From the NCBI RefSeq assembly GCF_032118995.1, contig NC_092656.1, forward strand, positions 10,483,761 through 10,547,760: a DNA stretch of 64,000 bases. Reading direction: 5' to 3'. Position numbers and translations under genes: made by a program. The DNA is from Asterias amurensis. Taxonomy: Eukaryota; Echinodermata; Asteroidea; Forcipulatida; Asteriidae. This document shows, in pieces, positions 60,101 through 64,000 of this stretch. Each line of letters opens with the position of its first letter. Position 1 is the stretch's first letter. The notes beneath the pieces were generated by a model. It was not told the DNA's origin. It saw only the letters and a list, made by a program, of their open reading frames with translations, and did not search any database.

Positions 60101-62586
60101 TAGAGTAACAACAGAAATCAGAAATGATTAAGAAATTTTCTGAAGCTTTATCTTTTTTGATTATGTAAATTTCTAGTGGAAATACCATAGGGCACCAATC
60201 CAGTGCCGCCCCCCTCAGATTCAAATTTTCAACCTGGGACATGTCTTACTCTTTCGCTCGGGGATCTGGTAAGTTTTTGTCCTTTTTCTTCAAATTATTT
60301 CCTCAATGGTGTTTTCAGTGATATGGTAGGATTCATTAGACATTGAGGATCAAGTACGTGTTCCTAGAACTTGTGTCATGATTTTCAAAAGTGGTAAAAA
60401 TGGAGCAAATCTGCTGACTAGCTGTCAAAATAGTGCGTTTTTAACCATTTCGCAATGCACAGATTGCGGAAGCTTCATAACCCTCCGGCCTGGCGGCCGT
60501 CGGGAGGAGGATTACGTTATCGCAACTACACTAGGACTTGCAATCACAAGGTTCTGGGTTTGAATCCTTATCGAGCTAACCACTGATTTCTTGTCTACTC
60601 TAGTTACTGAATCAAAATTGGTGTCTACAGACGTTAAACCAATATTTGTTTGAGAAATTCCATGTAGCCAGCTTGTGTATCCCCTCTGTGGAAGCTACAC
60701 AGTTCCCTTGACAGGAAGATCATCAAACTAACAATCTATCAATGACATGGGGCGTTGCAGTCCTGGAATTTCATCTTTGAAAGAGAAAGGCCATTTTCAT
60801 TTTGTAAAGGGCACTTCAATTGGAAAATCTAAGTAAATTATGGAAATTTTTTGAAGGGGCACCAAGGGCCAAGACCGAGGGCAGCGGAGGCAATGGTCTC
60901 CATGTAATTCCAGGCCCGGCATAGGGGCAATTGTTTTCCATTTTGAAGTATCAGGCCTAGTAGGTAGGATCCAATGTATAAAGCTGGAGCGCGTTTTGGG
61001 GACCCCAACCACATTCCAACTAACTCAACAAGTCGGTTACCGGTTGGTCTTAACAGCATCGTCACTGCGCTCAACCGAACACGCAAACAGGCTCAACCGA
61101 TAACCAATGTTTCTGGTTGGGGTCGCCAAAACGCACTCCTGTCCTACCTTTGCCAATGGGACTGGTGGATCATTCTTAGCTAATGCTGTTGCTGCGACCT
61201 CGTACTCGGGGGCTAGTTTCTTGCAATGGCCACACCTGTTGATAACAAAAGTACATCTTGGTATTAATATGGTTTTAGTTGAGATAATTCGTGACATCAC
61301 ATCTTTAAAAGAGAGACAATGGGGGGTGGGGGGTCATTTTGTGCACTCGGCACAAAGTGCGCGTGTGTCCTGTCAAAAGTAATAAAAACATCCCACATGA
61401 TAAGTTTACAATGTGGAGAATTATCTACACACGTTTGTCCTACAATAAAAAAAACTTCATCCGTGCTTTGCGTACAAAAACATATAGACACGCGTCTGGG
61501 AACCAGACGTCTTCTTCCTAGACGTGTGTCCATATGTTTTGTACACAAAGCACGGATCAAGTGTTTTTTTTAATTCTATGACGGACAAACGTGTGCGAAA
61601 ATTCTCCACGTTTGTCCTGGGAAAAAAATAATATGCACACGCTCGTCACGTGTCGTGACTTGGCGATGCGTTCGGCAGAGTTCGGGGACAATCAGCATTT
61701 GTAGTGTAGTGGTAACACGGAGTATTTGGGGACTGAATTACGGTAAGAATTTATAACTTTTAACATTTTTTGAGATTGCGGAGTGGGTTTTCTGGTTGTC
61801 TCCTCGGACATTGAGATATCAAAGGACACATAGAGCCTAATTTTGGCGAGATTAAAATTAAAATAAAGAGAGATTTCTGATGCCAAAATTCATTGAACAA
61901 TGATTGAACCATGGGTCGTTGCACGCGTGAGAGATATAAACCTATGAGGTTACGGGAGACGATAGCAGGACGAAACCGAAATAGTTCTAGGAGTAGCCAC
62001 GCCTCTACTAGTTGCGATAACGTAACCCTCCTCCCTACGCTATTGCAACTACCACGCCTCCCACTAACTACTGCCACACCAATTTTTCACTCATTTTCTT
62101 GTATTTACCAACCAAGCAAAAGTCGGAATATAAAATGTTTGACTTGAGGTCGAGTAAAATAAAAAAAAAATTAAAAACAATTATTCAAATTTCCATAACG
62201 AATTAAAAAAGTGGTGGCAGTTGCAAATTTATTGTCCAAACCCTTTTAATCAACCTTTTCAAGAATTAACCAGTTTATCCAAACTTGGGTCTATGGTGTC
62301 CCCCCCCCCCCCCCCCCCCCAACAAAAACTAACGTTCCCTAGGTCATGGCGACATGACAGGAGATGCAGGAAAGAGTAGAAAAACGCAAGACTAATAAAA
62401 TAATATTATAATAATAATAATAAAGTAAGACTAAGAGAGTACCACCACCTACCAAGGAGCAAAGAACTCCACAAGCATAATGTCACGTCCCTTAGCTTCT
62501 GCTTCAAATCCTCCATCTGAGAGATCCAGAACATCTGAACCAAGCGCCAAGCCAAACAACACGAAAATCACAGCAAATTTCTCCAT
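50975..62586 (-). CDS. PDIA3: Protein disulfide isomerase A3 (ERp57-like), 12 coding exons, 485 aa
   Basis: A thiol oxidoreductase of the ER lumen. In animals ERp57 works with calnexin and calreticulin to form and rearrange disulfides in glycoproteins. Joining the 12 exons listed separately gives 1,458 nt in one frame, all with GT-AG introns. Residues 1-16 are a signal peptide. The a domain holds FAPWCGHCK with catalytic Cys46 and Cys49. The b and b' domains follow (about 130-350). The a' domain holds [10 protein letters not shown] with Cys393 and Cys396. Family landmarks are [11 protein letters not shown], the LFRPRF segment, [25 protein letters not shown] and KMDATAND. The C-terminus is KKPDEL, so the retrieval signal is PDEL and not the QEDL/QDEL of vertebrate ERp57. 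The tail is shorter and less Lys-rich, and total length is about 20 residues below human. The [13 protein letters not shown] linker and NGLGMCG segment favour PDIA3 over PDIA4 or P4HB. Confidence 0.95.
51195..51430 (+). mobile_element. tRNA-derived SINE (family 2) in PDIA3 intron 11
   Basis: GGGGGTTCGAATCCAGGTTA with TGACACTTGTGCCCTTGAGC and AAGGCACTTAACCATAATTG matches, on the opposite strand, the box B and first body part of the SINE at 59,133-59,491. The tRNA-like 5' half is missing and the tail differs. Confidence 0.65.
51851..51930 (-). CDS. PDIA3: PDIA3 exon 11 (a' domain)
   Basis: Encodes [20 protein letters not shown], then GQYAVSG. The KMDATAND motif is typical of the PDI a' domain. 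The acceptor is ACAG|TTGAAG and the donor CAGG|GTAAG. Confidence 0.95.
52345..52985 (+). repeat. Three tandem 213-bp repeats in PDIA3 intron 10
   Basis: Units start at 52,345, 52,558 and 52,771, each opening TGCATTACTTTCAAA or TGCGTTACTTTTAAA. They continue TCTTGGGATG, GTTAGAGATCAATCTGCTTA, GAAAGCTCGCTCAAACTTCC and CACGTCACATGGCTGTTTTT to TTTTGCAGAAAAGTTG. Only a few bases differ between copies, so the triplication is recent. The plus-strand frames of 75 codons inside follow the repeat and are not genes. Confidence 0.95.
53116..53353 (-). CDS. PDIA3: PDIA3 exon 10 (a' domain, second CGHC)
   Basis: The longest exon encodes the [16 protein letters not shown] linker and [19 protein letters not shown] with Cys393 and Cys396. 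Unlike the first site, the second active site is not split by an intron. The acceptor is CAG|TACCG and the donor GAAG|GTTAGA. Confidence 0.95.
53433..53582. mobile_element. Short foldback MITE in PDIA3 intron 9
   Basis: The ends TTTCACAAAACTCTTCCTAA and GGGACTCG-type sequence (read on the other strand from TTTACAAAGAGTTGG) are inverted, with inner segments CCTAACTTAAGACTCG and CGAGATAAGACG. About 150 bp, non-coding. A related start (TTTCACAAAGAGCTAAGATT) recurs at 53,874. Confidence 0.6.
53600..53860. repeat. Imperfect inverted repeat in PDIA3 intron 9
   Basis: AAGCAAGCGAAGCACAGTGT with GCATGAAAAAGCATGCC on the left pairs with GGTTTTCCATGCATACCTGG and CTTCGCTTGATTGCTT on the right. Likely a decayed foldback element. 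The plus and minus frames here follow the palindrome. Confidence 0.5.
54086..54253 (-). CDS. PDIA3: PDIA3 exon 9 (b' domain)
   Basis: Encodes [20 protein letters not shown], then [10 protein letters not shown] and [12 protein letters not shown], the counterpart of the KFVMQEEFS segment. The acceptor is TTTAG|AGTAATG and the donor TTCAC|GTAAG. Confidence 0.94.
54476..54517. repeat. (AAT)n-type microsatellite in PDIA3 intron 8
   Basis: A run of ATT and AAT triplets with interruptions, about 40 bp. Confidence 0.8.
54617..54638 (-). CDS. PDIA3: PDIA3 exon 8 (22-nt microexon)
   Basis: Only 22 nt long, it encodes G-TNYFRN-R across both junctions, matching the conserved GSNYWRNR segment. The acceptor TTTACAG|GAACC and donor ATAG|GTGAG are both good, and skipping it would shift the frame. 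Confidence 0.92.
55352..55452 (-). CDS. PDIA3: PDIA3 exon 7 (b' domain)
   Basis: Encodes [19 protein letters not shown], then [15 protein letters not shown]. The acceptor is ATAG|ATTGGG and the donor AAAG|GTATG, ending in phase 1. Confidence 0.94.
55804..56232. mobile_element. MITE family C, full copy with long TIRs, in PDIA3 intron 6
   Basis: TTTAAAGGGTATGTACTTTT at the left is inverted at the right as AAAAAGTACCAGAATCCTTT. The arms continue inward: CCACAGATTTACATTAAACT with AGTTTAATGTAAATCTGTGG, and CACAGTTTGAAGATTATGAC with its counterpart ATTATCTTCAAACCCTG. The centre is another palindrome, TTAGCATGTAAAAACGTG with TTTTACATGCTAA, around AACCAGTTATG and CATAACTGGTT. The whole 429 bp can fold on itself. 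Confidence 0.88.
56862..56975 (-). CDS. PDIA3: PDIA3 exon 6 (b/b' boundary)
   Basis: Encodes [18 protein letters not shown], then [20 protein letters not shown]. The FRP motif and NKFE stretch are typical of ERp57. The acceptor is ACAG|TGCC and the donor ACGG|GTGAG. Confidence 0.94.
57560..57683 (-). CDS. PDIA3: PDIA3 exon 5 (b domain)
   Basis: Encodes [20 protein letters not shown] and continues [22 protein letters not shown]. The acceptor is CTAG|GATTC and the donor CTGA|GTAAG. The acceptor region contains a short direct repeat (AGAAAAGAATC twice). Confidence 0.94.
57811..58008. mobile_element. 198-bp MITE with 16-bp perfect TIRs in PDIA3 intron 4
   Basis: The left end TGAATAGACCGATCCA and the right end TGGATCGGTCTATTCA are perfect inverted repeats. 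The match continues imperfectly inward (TAAGCTCCGCCCAC with GGGTGGAGCTTA). The inside is GC-rich, with CCGTGCGCACC and GTCGGACCTT motifs, and has no coding capacity. Confidence 0.88.
58009..58100 (+). mobile_element. Fragment of foldback MITE family B
   Basis: GGTTGGAAAGATGCTTTAGG with AGTAGAATATAATG, CACAAATAT and TTTTGGAGTTTTCC follow the left inner arm of the elements at 46,904 and 47,290 with many changes. It directly follows the 198-bp MITE, which may have inserted into it. Confidence 0.5.
58190..58560. mobile_element. 371-bp TIR element in PDIA3 intron 4, possible 10-bp target duplication
   Basis: The left end AAGCTTGGGCGATATC is perfectly inverted at the right end as GATATCGCCCAAGCTT. 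Both subterminal regions are rich in ATATCGCGATAT palindromes. The bases just outside, AAATAGTACT on the left and AAATAGTGCT on the right, match at 9 of 10 positions, as expected for a target-site duplication. Similar TGGGCGATAT ends are known from animal hAT elements (8-bp duplications), while 9-11 bp would suit Mutator-like elements, so the superfamily is open. No transposase is present. Confidence 0.85.
58984..59094 (-). CDS. PDIA3: PDIA3 exon 4 (start of b domain)
   Basis: Encodes [20 protein letters not shown] and continues to KTETTVIAG. This matches the GIVSHLKKQAGP region that opens the b domain in the family. The acceptor is GAAG|CTGG and the donor GCAG|GTGAGG. Confidence 0.94.
59133..59491 (-). 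mobile_element. tRNA-Leu-derived SINE (family 2) in PDIA3 intron 3
   Basis: Read on the minus strand, 59,490 down to 59,403 forms a tRNA-like head: GTGTCATGGCCGAGTGGTTA, GAGTTCAAGTTCTGG, a variable arm, and box B GTGGGTTCGAATCCCGG, closing GTGACAC against the 5' GTGTCAT. The long variable arm and CAAG loop point to tRNA-Leu(CAA). The body follows (ACTTGTGTCCTTGAGCAAGA and onward) and ends near TGCGCTATATAAGAATT. Body sequence makes this a SINE, not a working tRNA. Confidence 0.8.
59973..60099 (-). CDS. PDIA3: PDIA3 exon 3 (end of a domain)
   Basis: Encodes [20 protein letters not shown], then [10 protein letters not shown], with the cis-proline of the thioredoxin fold, and [10 protein letters not shown]. 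The acceptor is CTAG|GTGG and the donor CGG|GTGAG, ending in phase 1. Confidence 0.95.
60500..60610 (+). mobile_element. Possible SINE fragment with tRNA-like box B in PDIA3 intron 2
   Basis: AAGGTTCTGGGTTTGAATCC resembles a T-arm/box B, with GACTTGCAATCAC upstream. No convincing D-arm or acceptor stem is visible. Confidence 0.3.
61148..61235 (-). CDS. PDIA3: PDIA3 exon 2 (first CGHC active site)
   Basis: The acceptor CAG|GTGTGGCC completes Trp45 and gives [20 protein letters not shown], then NDPPVPLAK. The exon ends in phase 0 with donor AAG|GTAGGA. Confidence 0.95.
61413..61608. mobile_element. Foldback element (~196 bp) in PDIA3 intron 1
   Basis: GTGGAGAATTATCTACACAC with GTTTGTCC at the left is inverted at the right as GGACAAACGTGTGCGAAAAT with TCTCCAC. 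The inside is also paired: ATCCGTGCTTTGCGTACAAA with TTTGTACACAAAGCACGGAT, and ATAGACACGCGTCTGG with CTAGACGTGTGTCCAT. It is a near-complete palindrome without coding capacity. Confidence 0.85.
62300..62320. repeat. Homopolymer run of 21 C in PDIA3 intron 1
   Basis: Uninterrupted C-run, an unusual length for AT-rich surroundings. The true length is uncertain because such runs are error-prone in sequencing and assembly. Confidence 0.85.
62396..62425. repeat. (AAT)n microsatellite in PDIA3 intron 1
   Basis: AATAATATTATAATAATAAT and further triplets lie just upstream, in window coordinates, of exon 1's donor site. Confidence 0.75.
62453..62586 (-). CDS. PDIA3: PDIA3 exon 1 (signal peptide, start of a domain)
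   Basis: The start ATG opens [16 protein letters not shown], a typical signal peptide, then [11 protein letters not shown]. The exon ends two bases into the Trp codon of the first active site (donor TTG|GTAGGT), so intron 1 splits the WCGHC motif. Confidence 0.95.
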
Positions 62587-62811
62587 TTTTGACTGATGTT
62601 TCTCACACGTCGTCACCACACACACTTGAACAACACCGGTTGGTCGCGCGTTGTGTTATCAAATTCACACAACATTTAAAACCCAGTGAATTTTATTGCA
62701 CTAATTTTGCGCATACACGATTCGATAGTATGTACGCGTGTGTACATAGTTTGTGCACAGGTTTCCACGTGTACTTGCTGCATGGTGTCGATCCCTGATT
62801 GGCTGCATTGG
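62587..62811 (-). promoter_or_regulatory. Likely PDIA3 promoter/5' UTR with two CCAAT boxes
   Basis: On the minus strand two CCAAT motifs lie at 62,811-62,807 and 62,802-62,798, about 210-225 bp before the start codon. They are followed by TACACGTGG at 62,772-62,764, which contains a CACGTG/ACGTGG core, and by TGACGACGTG nearer the start. PDI genes are commonly induced by the unfolded-protein response through CCAAT-N9-CCACG. That exact spacing is not present here, so only the component motifs are supported. I saw no TATA box. The transcription start is unknown. Confidence 0.4.
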
Positions 62812-63100
62812 GGTAATCACATTCTTCTCTTAGGGGTGTTTTTCTAGTTCAGCATTATTCGTCCATTTATTCAGACACTTTTCACTATAGCTAAGTTAAT
62901 GAAACGAACTTAAATTCAAGAAAATTAATATAAAAACAGTACACTTTTTTGCTTTTTTATTCAGTTTTGGGAAAAATTGTAAAATAAATATTTTATTGCA
63001 ATTTCAATTCACCCTTATAAAATGGATCATCTACTGGCTCACGGTGGACACGGTGTATTTGCATTTAAGAATTATGTTTTTTCATCGATATTTGTAACGG
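62812..63100. other. Intergenic spacer between PDIA3 and tRNA-Val
   Basis: AT-rich sequence without a recognised gene or repeat. Confidence 0.4.
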
Positions 63101-63173
63101 GTTTCCGTAGTGTAGTGGTTATCACGTTCGCCTAACACGCGAAAGGTCCCCAGTTCGAGCCTGGGCGGAAACA
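63101..63173 (+). tRNA. tRNA-Val (anticodon AAC)
   Basis: A complete 73-nt cloverleaf. The acceptor stem GTTTCCG pairs with CGGAAAC and is followed by discriminator A. The D-arm region is TAGTGTAGTGGTTATCACG. The anticodon stem TTCGC pairs with GCGAA around loop CTAACAC, with anticodon AAC at 63,134-63,136. The T-arm CCCAG pairs with CTGGG around TTCGAGC. The internal box A and box B (GGTCCCCAGTTCGAGCC region) are intact, there is no intron, and no CCA is encoded, as in eukaryotes. It delivers valine at GUU and, after A34-to-I34 editing, other GUN codons. Confidence 0.95.
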
Positions 63174-63175
63174 AA

Positions 63176-63190
63176 TTTTTATCTTTTTTT
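63176..63190 (+). terminator. RNA polymerase III terminator for tRNA-Val
   Basis: TTTTT starts two bases after the tRNA 3' end, with a second T-run (7 T) a few bases later as backup. This is the usual Pol III stop signal. Confidence 0.85.
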
Positions 63191-63818
63191 CACCCTCTTT
63201 CTCTTTTAACAATACATTTGAATATTTTAAATAAATGGTTACTTGTTCCTGTTTGTTTGTCGTCACTTATTCCCCTAAATTTTGTTTTCATGATTAGTAA
63301 ACATGCTATACAATCTTCATAATTATTTATAGCAGGCCTGAGCATTATTTTATGTGGCTTGTTCCGCCAAGGCCTAAATTTGATAAAGAAGGAAGAATAA
63401 AGTGAACGTTGTGTTTCTGTAGGTTTTAATTAGGCAGATAAAACAAATAATAGTCAAGAACTGGCAGTCGCTGTGCAGTGCATCAAGTTCTGTCCATGGT
63501 GAACAAAATAACTGCCGTCAAAAAGATAAATATTTCGCGGGGCGAACACTGACTGCGGGACAAATTTTTTTTCAAAGATGTTCACTTTGAACAGAAGACT
63601 ATACTATTTGACCTTGCTATTATAACCCGTTTTTGCGATGAGACGGGCACCAACAGTTTGGGTAGGCTACAGCCGAGGGAGTCCCACTGTCTGTGGGGCC
63701 GGGGCTATGCTTGTCTCCCACCTCTCAGTCTCAGCAGAATTTTTGGCCGATTGTGACCCGCGAAATGTGGCCGCCTAGGTCGACCAGCTTTATTTTTTTT
63801 GTGATAACTACATTTTTG
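63191..63818. other. Intergenic stretch, nothing recognised
   Basis: No gene, RNA or repeat was seen. A 63-codon frame at 63,693-63,884 runs into the following MITE and has no domain. Confidence 0.4.
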
Positions 63819-64000
63819 TTAAAGACAGTGGACACTATTGGTTACTGTCAAAGACCAGTCGATCTTCCCACTTGGTGTATCTAAGCACTGGAATGCATAA
63901 AATAACAAACCTGTGAAAATAAAAAAACACCCTTGACACACCAAGTTGTGTGCCAGTTTCAGATGCTTGATTTCGAGACCTCAGTCAAATTCTAAACTTG
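63819..64000 (+). mobile_element. MITE family A, cut by the right window edge
   Basis: TTAAAGACAGTGGACACTAT, ACTGTCAAAGACCAGTC, CACTTGGTGTATC, ACAAACCTGTGAAAAT and GATTTCGAGACCTC are the family A landmarks in order. The right half lies beyond position 64,000. Confidence 0.88.

Noticed and set aside
62764..62811. Canonical ER stress response element (CCAAT-N9-CCACG).
   Set aside because: Nine bases after the nearer CCAAT the sequence is ACACC and not CCACG, so only the separate motifs are supported.

Overview
This is a piece of a nuclear genome from an animal. The evidence is a 12-exon protein disulfide isomerase gene with GT-AG introns, a single-exon seven-helix receptor, a eukaryotic tRNA-Val with an internal Pol III promoter and T-run terminator, tRNA-derived SINEs, and many terminal-inverted-repeat (TIR) elements. 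The style of the repeats and the receptor fits a marine invertebrate deuterostome. I infer an echinoderm, but no single marker here proves it.

Positions 1-31,342 are one uninterrupted tandem satellite array with a unit of about 470 bp. There are 66 unit starts plus partial ends, and the array continues off the left edge. It shows nested higher-order structure: a 5-unit period of 2,351 bp, a 3-unit period of 1,416 bp, a 2-unit period of 937 bp, and a near-identical block of about 3.75 kb repeated at an offset of 4,228 bp (9 units). Small open frames recur in nearly every unit, but their tails shift frame with the length of an A-run, so I do not call them genes.

Positions 31,343-35,470 are a second repeat system that borders the array. 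It has alternating short (about 0.3 kb) and long (about 0.66 kb) units, then one old, diverged satellite-like monomer. A 1,117-bp CACTG-ended foldback transposon has inserted into it. Uninterrupted repeat copies nearby show the empty target site, which reveals a 2-bp (TT) duplication.

Positions 35,470-45,400 are gene-poor and made largely of short DNA transposons and SINEs. One TIR family (copies at 37.9-38.7 and 39.7-40.7 kb, in opposite orientation) carries related coding-like segments. A complete intronless class A GPCR lies at 45,454-46,500, followed by two abutting foldback elements and more miniature inverted-repeat transposable elements (MITEs).

Positions 50,975-62,586 on the minus strand hold a complete PDIA3/ERp57-type gene: 485 aa, two CGHC thioredoxin domains, signal peptide, C-terminal PDEL. 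Its introns carry a 3 x 213-bp tandem repeat, SINEs, MITEs, a 371-bp element with 16-bp perfect TIRs, and foldbacks. A tRNA-Val(AAC) follows at 63,101-63,173, and a MITE runs off the right edge.

The two protein genes have no evident functional link; one encodes an ER oxidative-folding enzyme and the other an orphan surface receptor. The main novelty is in the repeats, not in an operon-like system.
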